From Falsochrobactrum ovis (lineage in GTDB: Bacteria; Pseudomonadota; Alphaproteobacteria; Rhizobiales; Rhizobiaceae): 64,000 nucleotides of DNA. The stretch covers positions 124,001 to 188,000 of the forward strand of contig NZ_QLMK01000001.1 in the NCBI RefSeq assembly GCF_003259955.1, in the 5' to 3' direction. The position numbers were made by a program, and so were the translations under genes. The notes below the pieces were generated by a model that saw only the letters and a list, made by a program, of their open reading frames with translations, had not been told where the DNA came from and did not search any database. Shown here piece after piece: positions 28,262 to 38,173 of this stretch; the first letter of the stretch is position 1, and each line of letters starts with the position of its first letter.

Positions 28262-30265
28262 ATGACAATTTCTAGCAACCGCCTCGCTAATGAGCCCAGC
28301 GCTTATTTACGTCAACATGCGCACAATCCCGTGCATTGGCAGCCATGGGATAAAAAAGCTTTAGAGGCTGCGCGGCTATTAGATCGGCCAATCCTTCTCT
28401 CCATCGGATATGCAGCATGTCATTGGTGTCATGTCATGGCGCATGAATCCTTTGAGGATGAAGCTGTTGCCAACGTAATGAATGAGCTTTTTATCAATGT
28501 AAAGGTCGACCGAGAGGAACGGCCCGATATTGACCAGATCTATATGTCTGCGCTTACAGCGATGGGGCAGCAAGGCGGGTGGCCGCTTACTATATTTTTG
28601 CGGCCTGACGGCAAACCATTTTGGGGTGGAACTTATTTTCCGAAGAAATCCACTGCGGATCGACCCGGTTTTGTCGATATTTTATACGCCATCAATAATC
28701 TATGGAACGATAATAAAGATAAAATAAACCATAATGCAGAAGCAATATTTTCTCATCTTGAAGGAAAACTCGCAGCTCAAAATGAGGCGGCGACTAACGA
28801 TCCAACACGGTTTGAACAATTTGCTGATCGCATAAGCTCACTATTTGATCCCATATTCGGTGGCATTAGCGGAGCACCAAAATTTCCCAACGCACCGTTT
28901 ATGGACGCCTTGTGGCTATCCTGGCTCAACAATCATCAACTCGAACATCGTGATCATTTTCTTCGATCTTTGAGAACAATGCTGCACGGCGGTATTTATG
29001 ACCATTTGGGCGGAGGACTTTGCCGATATAGCACGGATGCTCAATGGCTTGTCCCTCATTTCGAAAAGATGCTTTACGATAATGCCCAGCTCATCCGACA
29101 TTTGAATTGGGCCTATGCGGAAACCAATGACGACTTGTTTCGTATCCGAATCGAAGAGACGATTGAATGGATGATTGATGAACTGCGACTAGACGACGGC
29201 AGTTTTGCTTCCAGCCTAGATGCAGATAGCGAGGGGATAGAAGGCAAATTTTACGTCTGGCAGGCAGATGAAATAGATGGAATTTTAGGTGATCAAGCGC
29301 CTGAGTTTAAAGAATTCTATTGTGTTACCCGGCAAGGTAACTGGGAAGGACAGAACATATTAAACCGTCTTCACCAGGTTCATGAAAACCTACCGCTGCC
29401 GCAACATATCATCTCAGCAAAAAAGACACTGCTAAGCGAAAGAAATAAACGAGTACGACCAGCACGCGATGATAAAGCGCTTACCGATTGGAACGCACTT
29501 GCTATTAGAGCTCTAACTGAGGCCGGGCGTAGCTTGCAGCGCTCTTATTGGATTGAACATGCTCAACGCGCTTATCAAGCCGTGGCATCAACCTTTCAAA
29601 ACGGCCAATTGGCACATTGCCGAATGGATGAAATCGTGGTCTATCCCGGACTTTCATCGGATTATGCATCGATGATCAACGCTGCCCTTGCCCTATTAGA
29701 GGCGACAGGCAACCCCGTTTACCTTGAACAGGCCAAGAGCTACAAAGACGCATTGGATAATAATCATCGTGATGCGGCCGGGAATTATCGTTTATCCGCT
29801 ATTCATGCGGATGATGTTATTCTTCATAATTATGGCGATCACGATGAAGCAATCCCCAGCGCGACAAGCCAAATCATTGAAGCTTTCACACGGCTTTTTC
29901 TAGCAACTGGCGATACTGAACTTTATCAGCAGACCGCAATTTTGGTCGAACAAGCGATGGGTCGCGCGCTTAACCAGCACTATGGACAGATCGGAATCAT
30001 GAATGCTGGGCGCTTATTCGCCTACCCTCTCTCGCTCACCATCACCGCAATCGATAAAAACGACCCGCTTGTTGCGATAGCTAACCAAAACCCAGATCCC
30101 CGACGGTTAGATCAATTTATCCCATTTGAAACCGGAAAATCGATCAACCTTCAAATCGGCGGCACCGTCGAAACACGAGCTCCCGCCGCGTGGCTGTGTA
30201 AGGGCAGTCTTTGTCTTCCACCTGTGGGAACAGCTCAAGAATTAAAATTACTGCTTGAGGAATAG
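28262..30265 (+). CDS. Thioredoxin domain-containing protein (DUF255/YyaL/SSP411-like)
   Basis: A 667-residue protein with an N-terminal thioredoxin-like domain (DUF255) and a C-terminal alpha/alpha toroid like N-acylglucosamine epimerases. The family hallmarks are clear: RLANEPSAYLRQHAHNPVHW, the CxxC motif in SIGYAACHWCHVMAHESFED, VKVDREERPDIDQIYM, and GGWPLTIFLRPDGKPFWGGTYF. Biochemical function is not established. ATG at 28262 gives the usual N-terminus; an upstream ATG at 28247 adds five residues. It is the only plus-strand gene between mnmE and rho, interrupting a minus-strand core block. Confidence 0.9.
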   Translation: MTISSNRLANEPSAYLRQHAHNPVHWQPWDKKALEAARLLDRPILLSIGYAACHWCHVMAHESFEDEAVANVMNELFINVKVDREERPDIDQIYMSALTAMGQQGGWPLTIFLRPDGKPFWGGTYFPKKSTADRPGFVDILYAINNLWNDNKDKINHNAEAIFSHLEGKLAAQNEAATNDPTRFEQFADRISSLFDPIFGGISGAPKFPNAPFMDALWLSWLNNHQLEHRDHFLRSLRTMLHGGIYDHLGGGLCRYSTDAQWLVPHFEKMLYDNAQLIRHLNWAYAETNDDLFRIRIEETIEWMIDELRLDDGSFASSLDADSEGIEGKFYVWQADEIDGILGDQAPEFKEFYCVTRQGNWEGQNILNRLHQVHENLPLPQHIISAKKTLLSERNKRVRPARDDKALTDWNALAIRALTEAGRSLQRSYWIEHAQRAYQAVASTFQNGQLAHCRMDEIVVYPGLSSDYASMINAALALLEATGNPVYLEQAKSYKDALDNNHRDAAGNYRLSAIHADDVILHNYGDHDEAIPSATSQIIEAFTRLFLATGDTELYQQTAILVEQAMGRALNQHYGQIGIMNAGRLFAYPLSLTITAIDKNDPLVAIANQNPDPRRLDQFIPFETGKSINLQIGGTVETRAPAAWLCKGSLCLPPVGTAQELKLLLEE

Positions 30266-30273
30266 GGCATAAA

Positions 30274-30298
30274 AATACCGGGTTTTTAACCCGGTATT
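30274..30298. terminator. Terminator between the DUF255 gene and rho
   Basis: AATACCGGGTT (30274-30284) with AACCCGGTATT (30288-30298) around TTT. The run of A residues on the left makes it a good terminator for the minus-strand rho transcript; it is less T-rich for the plus strand. Confidence 0.85.
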
Positions 30299-30342
30299 CA
30301 ATAGTCAGTGCGCTTGATCCAATTAATTTACGTATTCGCTGA

Positions 30343-31608
30343 TTACGTATTCATTGAATCGAAGAATTCGCTATTGCTCTTGGTTTGCTTCAGCTTATCA
30401 ATCAAGAACTCAATCGCATCGGTTGTTCCCATTGGTGCAAGAATGCGACGCAGCACAAAGATTTTCTGAAGATCAGCACGCGGCACAAGCAGATCTTCCT
30501 TACGCGTACCGGATTTAAGAATATCCATCGATGGGAAGATACGCTTATCGGCCACTTTACGATCCAGAACGATTTCCGAGTTGCCGGTACCCTTGAATTC
30601 TTCAAAGATAACTTCATCCATACGCGAACCGGTATCGATCAGCGCCGTAGCAATAATCGTGAGCGATCCGCCCTCTTCAATGTTGCGTGCGGCACCAAAG
30701 AAGCGTTTTGGACGTTGCAGCGCATTGGCATCGACACCACCGGTCAAAACCTTACCCGATGACGGCACCACCGTATTATATGCACGGCCCAATCGCGTAA
30801 TGGAATCGAGCAAAATGACCACATCGCGACCATGTTCGACAAGGCGCTTCGCCTTCTCAATAACCATTTCCGCAACCTGAACGTGGCGTGAAGCCGGCTC
30901 ATCAAAGGTCGAGGAAATAACCTCACCTTTCACAGAACGCTGCATGTCAGTGACTTCTTCCGGACGTTCGTCAATCAGAAGAACAATCAGATAGCATTCG
31001 GGATGATTAGCCGTGATCGAATGGGCGATATTTTGCAAAAGAACGGTTTTACCCGTACGCGGCGGTGCAACAATCAACCCGCGCTGGCCTTTTCCAAGCG
31101 GAGCAACCAGATCAATAACCCGCGACGACAAATCTTTTGAAGTTGGAACCTCAAGTTCCATTTTGAAACGCTCATTGGGATAAAGCGGTGTCAAATTGTC
31201 AAAATGGACTTTATGACGGATTTTTTCCGGGTCTTCAAAATTGATCGTATTGACCTTGAGCAACGCAAAATAACGCTCGCCCTCTTTTGGTCCACGAATA
31301 GGCCCTTCAACCGTATCGCCGGTTTTGAGCGAAAACCGCCGCAATTGCGACGGGGAAATATAAATATCATCTGGACCGGGCAGATAGTTGGCATCTGCTG
31401 AACGCAGGAAACCAAATCCGTCCTGCAGAACTTCAACGACACCCTCACCGATAATCTCTATATCCTGCGCCGCCAGCTTTTTGAGAATGGCGAACATCAG
31501 TTCCTGCTTGCGCATAGCGCTCGCATTCTCCACCTCAAGCGTTTCTGCAAAGGCTAGAAGCTCAACCGGCGTCTTGTTTTTAAGTTCTTGGAGTTTCATT
31601 TCCTGCAT
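30343..31608 (-). CDS. rho: Transcription termination factor Rho
   Basis: Hexameric RNA helicase of about 421 residues. N-terminal Rho helix bundle ([19 protein letters not shown]), cold-shock-like RNA-binding domain around GFGFLRS, and a RecA-like ATPase domain with Walker [12 protein letters not shown], Walker [17 protein letters not shown] and Q-loop [23 protein letters not shown]. Start choice lies between ATG 31608 and ATG 31599; the latter has AGGAA close upstream. It is separated from hemJ by about 200 bases with its own leader. Confidence 0.96.
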   Translation of the reverse strand: MQEMKLQELKNKTPVELLAFAETLEVENASAMRKQELMFAILKKLAAQDIEIIGEGVVEVLQDGFGFLRSADANYLPGPDDIYISPSQLRRFSLKTGDTVEGPIRGPKEGERYFALLKVNTINFEDPEKIRHKVHFDNLTPLYPNERFKMELEVPTSKDLSSRVIDLVAPLGKGQRGLIVAPPRTGKTVLLQNIAHSITANHPECYLIVLLIDERPEEVTDMQRSVKGEVISSTFDEPASRHVQVAEMVIEKAKRLVEHGRDVVILLDSITRLGRAYNTVVPSSGKVLTGGVDANALQRPKRFFGAARNIEEGGSLTIIATALIDTGSRMDEVIFEEFKGTGNSEIVLDRKVADKRIFPSMDILKSGTRKEDLLVPRADLQKIFVLRRILAPMGTTDAIEFLIDKLKQTKSNSEFFDSMNT

Positions 31609-31809
31609 GGGCAAGGAGCTCTTTTAAAATGTAGGGAAAAATGCAGTGGTTCGGAAAGGTGGTCACTGATGTGACCGGCATCGAATGTCTGCTATTATGA
31701 TGGGAAGAGGTCTCTTTAATACCGATTCACGACTAAAAGCGCAAGTAGCTGTTTTTGGTATCGAGATAAAAAAATTCCAAACTTATCAAAATTCTTACGC
31801 GCAAATAAA

Positions 31810-31831
31810 AAACCCGGAAAAATCCGGGTTT
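31810..31831. terminator. Terminator of the hemE-hemJ transcript
   Basis: AAACCCGGA (31810-31818) with TCCGGGTTT (31823-31831) around AAAA. On the minus strand it is followed by TTTTATTTG. Confidence 0.85.
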
Positions 31832-31838
31832 ATTATAT

Positions 31839-32375
31839 TCAAAATGGCTTCACAATCACCAAGATCACGATCAAGATCATCAAAACCGTTGGGACTTCAT
31901 TGATAACCCGCCAATGGCGTGCAGCTTTGGTATTCTTATCTTGAGCAAACAATCTTGTTGCTTTGGAAAGATAACCATGAAGCCCAGATAAAAGCACTAC
32001 CAGAAGCAGCTTTGCGTGAAGCCAACCACCTTTAAAGCTAAATATCTGCCAAGCAAGCCATAATCCGGCAATCCAACTTACGACCATTGCCGGATTGATG
32101 ATGAAACGCAATAATCTGCGTTCCATGACTTTAAAAGTTTCTGATTTATCAGAGCCTGGGGCAGCATCGCAGTGATAAACAAACAGGCGCGGCAAATATA
32201 ACATGCCTGCCATCCATGCGATAATCGCGATCACATGTAGCGATTTAATCCAAGGATAAAAAACCGTAGGATTCACGTGAAACAAAGCCAAAGTCCCCAG
32301 TAGAACAGCGAGAACACCGATAATCGCCCGTTTCAAAGCGCCTGAGCCTCGACTATCTTGGTTTGCCTCATTCAT
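31839..32375 (-). CDS. hemJ: Protoporphyrinogen IX oxidase HemJ
   Basis: Membrane protein of 178 residues in the HemJ (UPF0093) family, which oxidises protoporphyrinogen IX to protoporphyrin IX in haem synthesis. Four to five hydrophobic helices are visible; the family's conserved His and neighbouring Arg are in [20 protein letters not shown] and the following RLFVYH. Its start overlaps the hemE stop by four bases, so haem steps are coupled. A degenerate parS-like palindrome lies within the gene at 32269-32284. Confidence 0.92.
   Translation of the reverse strand: MNEANQDSRGSGALKRAIIGVLAVLLGTLALFHVNPTVFYPWIKSLHVIAIIAWMAGMLYLPRLFVYHCDAAPGSDKSETFKVMERRLLRFIINPAMVVSWIAGLWLAWQIFSFKGGWLHAKLLLVVLLSGLHGYLSKATRLFAQDKNTKAARHWRVINEVPTVLMILIVILVIVKPF
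32269..32284. promoter_or_regulatory. Degenerate parS-like site (14 of 16)
   Basis: GGATTCACGTGAAACA inside hemJ; two mismatches to the parS consensus in the left arm. The identical 16-mer occurs at 46230-46245. Confidence 0.4.
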
Positions 32376-33397
32376 GCCTGCGATCCCCTAATCCGGTCAA
32401 TCATCCGCTGAACATTCTCTATTGGTGCCTGCGGCGTGATCCCATGGCCCAAATTAAATATTAACGGGCCCTGCCCTAAATTTTTCAAAATCGCGTCCAC
32501 GCCTTCGTCAAGCGCTTCCCCTCCTGCGACAACGCGTAAAGGATCAAGATTACCCTGCACCGCTCCTTGCTTTTGCAATTCTGCTGCAAAGGAATGAGGA
32601 ACCGCCCAATCAAGACCTAACACATCGACCCCGGTCTTCTCACGATAGGTCGAATAAAGCGTACCCGCTCCTTTCGGAAAACCTATGATGCGAGCATCTG
32701 GATAAACGGCTCTGACTTTTTGAACAATCCGGGCGACAGGCCGAATGCAGAAACGCTCAAAACAATCCTCGTCCAGAACTCCCGACCAGGAATCAAAAAT
32801 TTGTAGTGCATCTGCCCCCGCTTTCAATTGCTGAATAAGATATTCAGCGGAGACATCGGCCAAATCATTCATAAGTTTTTCAAAAGCTTCTGGATGGCGA
32901 TAGGCAAAAAGGCGTGCCGGAGCCTGATCAGGCGTGCCATGACCTGCGATCATGTAAGTCGCAACCGTCCATGGAGCTCCACAAAATCCTAAAAGCGTTG
33001 TTTCATCTGGAAGCTGATCACGCAACAAACGAACTGTTTCATAAACCGGTTCTAATCTCTTTGCTGCCCCTTCTGTCTCAAGCCAAAATATCTCATCGGC
33101 ATCCATCGGAGTCATCAACGGCCCTCTGCCTTCTTCAAAGCGAAGATCTCTTCCAAGAGCGTGAGGGATAACCAAAATATCTGAAAACAGAATTGCAGCA
33201 TCAAAGCCAAAACGTCGAATAGGCTGCAAAGTCACTTCGACAGCCAAATCCGGTGAATAACACAGTTCCAGAAACCCACCGGCCTGTTTGCGAACTTCTC
33301 GATACTCAGGAAGATATCTTCCGGCCTGACGCATCATCCAGATTGGTGGTGGGAAGACTGCTTCACCATCGATCACTCTCAAGACTTTGCGTTTCAT
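32372..33397 (-). CDS. hemE: Uroporphyrinogen decarboxylase
   Basis: Cytosolic enzyme of 341 residues that converts uroporphyrinogen III to coproporphyrinogen III. The N-terminal signature [17 protein letters not shown] is followed by [16 protein letters not shown], the [15 protein letters not shown] segment, and the C-terminal [14 protein letters not shown] at 33397 gives the usual start [12 protein letters not shown]; in-frame starts at 33406 and 33466 are possible. In alphaproteobacteria hemE flanks the chromosomal origin, and the intergenic region upstream here has origin-like features. Confidence 0.96.
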   Translation of the reverse strand: MKRKVLRVIDGEAVFPPPIWMMRQAGRYLPEYREVRKQAGGFLELCYSPDLAVEVTLQPIRRFGFDAAILFSDILVIPHALGRDLRFEEGRGPLMTPMDADEIFWLETEGAAKRLEPVYETVRLLRDQLPDETTLLGFCGAPWTVATYMIAGHGTPDQAPARLFAYRHPEAFEKLMNDLADVSAEYLIQQLKAGADALQIFDSWSGVLDEDCFERFCIRPVARIVQKVRAVYPDARIIGFPKGAGTLYSTYREKTGVDVLGLDWAVPHSFAAELQKQGAVQGNLDPLRVVAGGEALDEGVDAILKNLGQGPLIFNLGHGITPQAPIENVQRMIDRIRGSQA

Positions 33398-33501
33398 ATT
33401 TTCCATCCTGCTGACCACGGCAACCTGATTAATGGATTGCCTGATTCCCTCTCGGGTTGCGAGCAAAGAGTTTTCCCAGCTGTTTTTCTAAAAGAAAGGA
33501 A

Positions 33502-33540
33502 GATTCTGGAATCTTTTGTTTCTTAGAGTCTGTTGGAATC
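33502..33540. promoter_or_regulatory. Cluster of four GANTC (CcrM methylation) sites
   Basis: GATTC (33502), GAATC (33509), GAGTC (33526) and GAATC (33536) within 39 bases, about 105-145 bases upstream of the hemE start. A random match is expected about once per 256 bases, so this density is notable. Confidence 0.7.
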
Positions 33541-33738
33541 GGGGATTAGGATGAGTGATGCATTTGCCCACAGATCCTGTTTGCTCGCATTACCATGTGT
33601 AATAACTTTGCCTAAGATGGGATAAAACCGATGATAACGCAATTTTTTCATTGAAAATAATGGGTTGCCAATTGCCGCAGCTAATGTTTGCATGTGGACA
33701 AGCTGGTGATAAATTTTGGTTATTACATGTTACGAGTC

Positions 33739-33747
33739 TTATCCACA
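33739..33747 (+). promoter_or_regulatory. DnaA box (perfect TTATCCACA)
   Basis: Exact consensus DnaA-binding 9-mer in the hemE-maf intergenic region, directly next to a GAGTC site. Confidence 0.75.
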
Positions 33748-33890
33748 ACAGCAACAATTTGTTGCGCACATGTTCGCTCGCTGTGGATGACTGACCAAGT
33801 TTTCCCATCCTTCTCGGGTCCATTAATGAAGAGAAAAATTTACGCACACTCATCAACAGAGAGACCAGAAAACTGTGGCCAAGCCCGCAT

Positions 33891-34130
33891 TCATGCTTTC
33901 ATCTTCTCTTAATTTCTGATGCGAGGCAGAGAATCTCTAAAATAAGGGCTGGGGAGCTGCAATCTGGCAATCTACGGCCCGTTGAGGATTTATTCGTTCA
34001 TTCGAACGCAGCCATGGATAAATATTATTCTCGGGGAGTTGATGTAGAACCCAGCATCGTTCTTATTGAAAAAATAGCTGCCGCGGCATTACTGGCTTTG
34101 TTGCGCAATTCCAAAGGAAGACTGACATGA
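33891..34130 (+). pseudogene. Decayed N-terminal fragment of ppsR (DUF299, PPDK/PEPS regulatory protein)
   Basis: The frame ending at the TGA at 34128-34130 reads CFHLLLISDA, then VEDLFVH, then VDVEPSIVL and [10 protein letters not shown]. These match in order and nearly in spacing the N-terminal motifs of PpsR/DUF299 as I recall them (FHLHLISDATGETL, IEHIYPL, IDAEPGIVL). The GETL-like AENL lies in another frame (33926-33937), indicating a frameshift. No start codon remains, and about 200 codons expected after this point are missing. In related genomes ppsR lies between the hemE-side origin and maf, exactly here. The frame overlaps the maf start by four bases (ATGA). Confidence 0.6.
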
Positions 34131-34723
34131 CCCAACTCATTCTCGCTTCAAAAAGCCCTTTTCGGGCAGCTCTTCTCAAAAATTCTGGTATCGAATTTAC
34201 GACCCAGAGTGCTGATATTGACGAAAGAGCTGCGGAAACACCGCTTTATGAAACTGGCGCAACGCCCGATGATGTGGCTTTGGTTTTGGCCGAAGCCAAG
34301 GCGCTTAATGTCAGTGAAGCCCATCCGGATGCAGTGGTTATCGGATGTGATCAGACCCTTTCTTTGGGCGACCAAGTATTTCACAAGCCCGAAAATATGG
34401 AACAGGCCAGACGCCAACTTTTGCAATTTTCCGGTAAGACACATCAACTAAACAGCGCTGTGGTACTTGCAAAAAATGGTCAAACCCTGTGGCGCCATGT
34501 TTCGGTTGCGCGCATGACCATGCGCGATCTCGATCCGGGTTTTATCGGCCGCTATTTAGGCCGTGTCGGTGATATTGCGCTTTCCAGCGTCGGTGCATAT
34601 CAAATTGAAGGCCCGGGGATACAGCTTTTTGATAAGATTGATGGCGATTACTTCACCATTGTCGGGCTGCCCCTATTGCCGTTATTGGCTCAGTTGAGGA
34701 AGGAAAATCTTATTGATGGCTAA
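34127..34723 (+). CDS. Maf family nucleoside triphosphate pyrophosphatase
   Basis: House-cleaning nucleotide pyrophosphatase of 198 residues that hydrolyses non-canonical or modified nucleoside triphosphates. Family motifs: [12 protein letters not shown] (SxSPxR), [33 protein letters not shown], and [28 protein letters not shown]. It resembles the YceF branch (7-methyl-GTP) more than YhdE, but this is uncertain. AAGGAAG lies upstream of the ATG. It starts a maf-aroE-coaE operon with overlapping genes. Confidence 0.92.
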   Translation: MTQLILASKSPFRAALLKNSGIEFTTQSADIDERAAETPLYETGATPDDVALVLAEAKALNVSEAHPDAVVIGCDQTLSLGDQVFHKPENMEQARRQLLQFSGKTHQLNSAVVLAKNGQTLWRHVSVARMTMRDLDPGFIGRYLGRVGDIALSSVGAYQIEGPGIQLFDKIDGDYFTIVGLPLLPLLAQLRKENLIDG

Positions 34724-35567
34724 GACCAGAGCCTTTGTAACCGGCTTTCCAATTAAACATTCCCGCTCGCCGCTAATTCATCAATTTTGGCTCAATCAAT
34801 ATGGGATTGATGGCTCATATCAAGCTATTGAAGTCAAACCCGATGAGCTTTCCTCCTTTGCTGCTGGCCTAGCAGCAAATGGTTTTGCCGGTGGAAATGT
34901 CACCATCCCGCACAAAGAAGCCGCCTTTGCAGCGGCGCAAAGCCATGACGAAGCTGCCATGGCAATTGGCGCTGTTAACACGCTTTGGTTTGAAAATGGC
35001 AGGCTTTGCGGCGGCAATACCGATGCCTACGGGTTTGCAGCCAATTTAGATGCTGGCGCACCCGGTTGGGACAATTCCGATACGGCTTTGGTTCTTGGAG
35101 CGGGCGGAGCCGGACGCGCTATTGTCCATGCTTTGAAAATGCGCGGATTTTCAAAAATTGCGGTGGTTAATCGCACTCTAAGCAGAGCCCAAGATTTGGC
35201 TACATATTTCGGGCATGGTGTTTTGGCGCACGGCTGGGAGGACGCGGACAATTTATTGCCCGGAGCGGGCTTGATCGTCAACACAACCTCGTTGGGTATG
35301 AAAGGCGGCGGAGAAACTCAAGCTTTTCCGCTTAATTTGGAATTAGCTGAGAAATCAGCTGTTGCAACGGATATTGTTTATATCCCACTCAAAACACCCT
35401 TTCTTGTTGCAGCAGAAACTGCTGGTCTGAGAACGGTCGATGGGCTGGGCATGTTACTGCATCAGGCTGTTCCCGGTTTTGAACGGTGGTTTGGCACCCG
35501 ACCGCAAGTTACCAAAGCGCTGCGTGATCACATTTTGGCCGATATGAAAAAGGCTGGTGCTTTATGA
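34716..35567 (+). CDS. aroE: Shikimate dehydrogenase (NADP+)
   Basis: Reduces 3-dehydroshikimate in aromatic amino acid synthesis; 283 residues. Substrate-binding motif [19 protein letters not shown] near residue 8, catalytic Lys in [13 protein letters not shown], then GNTDAYGF, the NADP Rossmann [13 protein letters not shown], and [18 protein letters not shown] near the end. It overlaps the maf stop by eight bases with GAGGAAGG upstream. Confidence 0.95.
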   Translation: MAKTRAFVTGFPIKHSRSPLIHQFWLNQYGIDGSYQAIEVKPDELSSFAAGLAANGFAGGNVTIPHKEAAFAAAQSHDEAAMAIGAVNTLWFENGRLCGGNTDAYGFAANLDAGAPGWDNSDTALVLGAGGAGRAIVHALKMRGFSKIAVVNRTLSRAQDLATYFGHGVLAHGWEDADNLLPGAGLIVNTTSLGMKGGGETQAFPLNLELAEKSAVATDIVYIPLKTPFLVAAETAGLRTVDGLGMLLHQAVPGFERWFGTRPQVTKALRDHILADMKKAGAL

Positions 35568-36151
35568 TAGTTATTGGTCTGACGGGTTCCATCGGTATGG
35601 GAAAGACCACAGCCGCAAAAATGTTTGCGGAAATGGGAGTGCCCATCTATAGCGCCGATGATGCTGTTCATAGGCTTTATGCTGGGCGCGCAGCACCCTT
35701 GATCGAAAAAGCCTTTCCAGGAACCGTGACCAATGGCGTTGTGGATCGGCAAAAATTATCAGCTCAAGTTTTGGGAAACGCGCAAGCGTTGAAACAGCTG
35801 GAAGCAATAGTTCATCCACTGGTGCGCCAGGAAGAAGCGGCTTTTATGGATAAAGCCATTAAAGAAAAAGCTGATATCGTTTTGCTGGATATTCCACTTC
35901 TTTTTGAAACGGGCGCGCAGCACCGGGTCGACAAAATTGTGGTTGTGTCGGCACCAGAAGAAATTCAACGCCAGCGCGTGCTCGCAAGGCCAGAAATGAC
36001 CATCGAAAAACTGGAATCTATCCTCGCACGACAGATGCCGGACGCACAAAAGCGAGAAAAAGCAGATTATATCATTGATACAAGCGGCAGTTTTGAAGCG
36101 ACCCGCCAGCAGATTGAAAATATCCTAAAGAATTTGCGTGGAAAGAATTGA
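35564..36151 (+). CDS. coaE: Dephospho-CoA kinase
   Basis: Final enzyme of coenzyme A synthesis, 195 residues. P-loop [17 protein letters not shown] at residue 5, [11 protein letters not shown], the conserved HPLVRQEE, and [20 protein letters not shown]. Starts inside the aroE stop (ATGATAG overlap), so it is translationally coupled. Confidence 0.95.
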   Translation: MIVIGLTGSIGMGKTTAAKMFAEMGVPIYSADDAVHRLYAGRAAPLIEKAFPGTVTNGVVDRQKLSAQVLGNAQALKQLEAIVHPLVRQEEAAFMDKAIKEKADIVLLDIPLLFETGAQHRVDKIVVVSAPEEIQRQRVLARPEMTIEKLESILARQMPDAQKREKADYIIDTSGSFEATRQQIENILKNLRGKN

Positions 36152-36211
36152 CCAAGCCCCGATCACCCGATGCCACATGTTATAAGAACGGGAAGAGATT
36201 GAGAGGCCAAA

Positions 36212-36943
36212 ATGCGTGAAATCGTATTTGATACGGAAACGACAGGACTTGAACGGTTAGAAGATCGCGTCATCGAGATCGGTGGTGTTGAGCTGATCAA
36301 CCGGTTTCCAACAGGTCGAACCTTTCATAAATTCATCAATCCGCAAGGCCGACAGGTGCATCCTGAAGCGCTTGCTATCCACGGTATTAGCAATGAGCAA
36401 TTGCTCAATGAACCGAGCTTCGCGGAAATTGTCGATGAATTTTTGGAATTTTTCGATGGTGCCCAGCTCGTCGCGCATAATGCCATGTTCGATCTTGGCT
36501 TCATTAATGCTGAATTGGCTCGGCTGAACCGCCCGGAAATTCCAGTCGAACGGATTGTCGATACATTAGCCCTCGCCCGTCGCCGACATCCCATAGGCCC
36601 CAATTCACTTGATGCATTATGCAGGCGCTATGGGATTGATAATTCGCATCGAACATTGCACGGGGCATTGCTCGACTCTGAAATTTTGGCGGAAGTCTAT
36701 ATTGAGCTGATAGGCGGTAAGCAAACCGCGCTCGGTTTAAGCACTTCTGGCAGTTCTGACGAGGATGGGGGTTCGCAAAATAGCCAAACCATCATCTTGC
36801 GCCCGCGTCCACGCCCTTTGCCACCACGTATTAGCCCAAAAGAACGCGCCGCCCATGCTGCGATGATCGCAAGGCTTGGAGAAAAGGCCGTGTGGAATAA
36901 ATATGTTCGAATTGAACAAGAGTTAAGAAAAAGCCCGGCCTAG
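36212..36943 (+). CDS. dnaQ: DNA polymerase III subunit epsilon
   Basis: Proofreading 3'-5' exonuclease, 243 residues. The DEDDh motifs are seen: FDTETTGLERLEDR (ExoI), AHNAMFDLGFINAEL (ExoII), and HRTLHGALLDSEILAEVYIEL (ExoIII with the active His). The C-terminal tail, rich in Pro and Arg then acidic/basic helix, is the usual segment that binds the alpha subunit. The stop codon lies in the loop of a terminator shared with secB. Confidence 0.95.
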   Translation: MREIVFDTETTGLERLEDRVIEIGGVELINRFPTGRTFHKFINPQGRQVHPEALAIHGISNEQLLNEPSFAEIVDEFLEFFDGAQLVAHNAMFDLGFINAELARLNRPEIPVERIVDTLALARRRHPIGPNSLDALCRRYGIDNSHRTLHGALLDSEILAEVYIELIGGKQTALGLSTSGSSDEDGGSQNSQTIILRPRPRPLPPRISPKERAAHAAMIARLGEKAVWNKYVRIEQELRKSPA

Positions 36944-36952
36944 CCGGGCTTT
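36930..36952. terminator. Bidirectional terminator between dnaQ and secB
   Basis: AAAGCCCGGC (36930-36939) with GCCGGGCTTT (36943-36952) around a three-base loop that contains part of the dnaQ stop codon. Serves both convergent genes. Confidence 0.9.
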
Positions 36953-36972
36953 GCTCTTTGTTCTGATAAAAA

Positions 36973-37479
36973 TCAGTTCTTTACTGCTGCTTTGGCCTGT
37001 TCCTCTGCCATACGCTGTTGGAACATTTGACCAAAATCAATCGGATCGATCATCAGCGGCGGATATCCACCGTTGCGAGTTGCGTCGGCGACGATCTGGC
37101 GCGCAAATGGGAAGAGAAGACGCGGGCATTCGATGAACAACAATGGCAGCGTACGCTCCTGCGGAACGCCCTGCACACGAAATACCCCGCCATAAACCAG
37201 TTCAATATTAAACAGAACGTCTTTGCCATCCATGGCTTTGGCTTCAAGTGTGAGCACGACATCAAAATCCGTCTCGGAAAGCGGATTTGCGTTCACATTC
37301 ACATTAATATTGATCGCGGGAGCCTTCTCGCGTGGACGCAGCGACAGTGGCGCACCCGGACTTTCGAAGGAAAGATCTTTTACATATTGTGCAAGAATAT
37401 TGAGGGATGGCTGAGTATTTGCGCCATTTTCATTCTTCACTTCGCCAGTTGCGGCCTTATCGCTGGGCGTTTGTGCCAT
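36973..37479 (-). CDS. secB: Protein-export chaperone SecB
   Basis: Tetrameric cytosolic chaperone of 168 residues that keeps preproteins unfolded for SecA. Conserved segments: [81 protein letters not shown]. Stands alone and convergent to dnaQ, as in related genomes. Confidence 0.96.
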   Translation of the reverse strand: MAQTPSDKAATGEVKNENGANTQPSLNILAQYVKDLSFESPGAPLSLRPREKAPAININVNVNANPLSETDFDVVLTLEAKAMDGKDVLFNIELVYGGVFRVQGVPQERTLPLLFIECPRLLFPFARQIVADATRNGGYPPLMIDPIDFGQMFQQRMAEEQAKAAVKN

Positions 37480-37663
37480 TATTGGGTGCCTTCTTTTAAA
37501 TCCATATTCCGTTCAGCCTCCGGTCTGAAAAACTCTCGAAAGAGGTGCTAGATTTCCCCTAGACCCCAATCCTCTGATCACACCACAAACCAAACTCTTA
37601 TGCTTGGCTAGCATGGTAGACAGGTAGAGGCAAGAATGGGTTTTAACCTTAGTAGTCGTGCAA

Positions 37664-38173
37664 TTACTGATCTTTCTTGTTGGGCGACCAGGGAGAATTC
37701 GGGTCAGGCTGGTCTGAATAATCATCCGGATCAAGATCAATCACCCGGTCATCAAGCGGCCGGCTATAAGGCTGATCCGTATAAGATTGTGAATAGCGCG
37801 TTGATGTGGTGGCAACCACCATCCGACCACGCAACAGCTTGTCCCACACAAGATCGCGCACAAAAGGAATAACCAATAGCAATCCAATGGCGCTGGTAAC
37901 AAAGCCTGGCACAATCAGCAAAAAGGCCGCAAGCGCAAGCATTGCGCCATGCACGATTTCTCGATCAGGAACGCGACCAGCAGCGGTTTCGCTGCGCATA
38001 CGCTGTAAAATTCCGGTCCCCTGCACGCGCAGCAGGAAAAAACCCAGCATCGCGCTGAGAATGATCAGGCCAAGCGTTGCCAAAACACCGATTTTACTGC
38101 CGACAATCACAAATCCGGCGATTTCTATGAAGGGCATCGCCAGCAGGACGAGTATGGCTAAAGAAGGAAACAC
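37664..38173 (-). CDS. fxsA: FxsA family membrane protein
   Basis: Inner-membrane protein of 169 residues with about three hydrophobic helices, beginning FPSLAILVLLAMPFIEIAGFVIVG and containing the family segment VHGAMLALAAFLLIVPGFVTSAIGLLLVIPFVRDLVWDKLL. FxsA was first linked to phage T7 exclusion by F plasmids in E. coli; a general function is unknown. The C-terminal tail is polar and proline-rich. Confidence 0.88.
   Translation of the reverse strand: MFPSLAILVLLAMPFIEIAGFVIVGSKIGVLATLGLIILSAMLGFFLLRVQGTGILQRMRSETAAGRVPDREIVHGAMLALAAFLLIVPGFVTSAIGLLLVIPFVRDLVWDKLLRGRMVVATTSTRYSQSYTDQPYSRPLDDRVIDLDPDDYSDQPDPNSPWSPNKKDQ

Larger units (their letters stand above)
33398..33890. other. Candidate chromosomal origin of replication beside hemE
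   Basis: No credible gene lies here. It holds a perfect DnaA box TTATCCACA (33739-33747) and one-mismatch boxes TGTGGACAA (33693-33701) and TGTGGATGA (33782-33790), with an AT-rich segment at about 33600-33740. Four GANTC sites cluster at 33502-33540 and a fifth (33734-33738) abuts the perfect DnaA box. Location next to hemE and within the parABS neighbourhood agrees with the origin position known in Caulobacter and rhizobia. Origin activity is inferred, not shown. Confidence 0.6.

Noticed and set aside
33688-33912. Plus-strand open frame of 74 codons in the origin region
   Set aside because: It spans DnaA boxes and overlaps the ppsR remnant in another frame; the translated sequence has no protein character.
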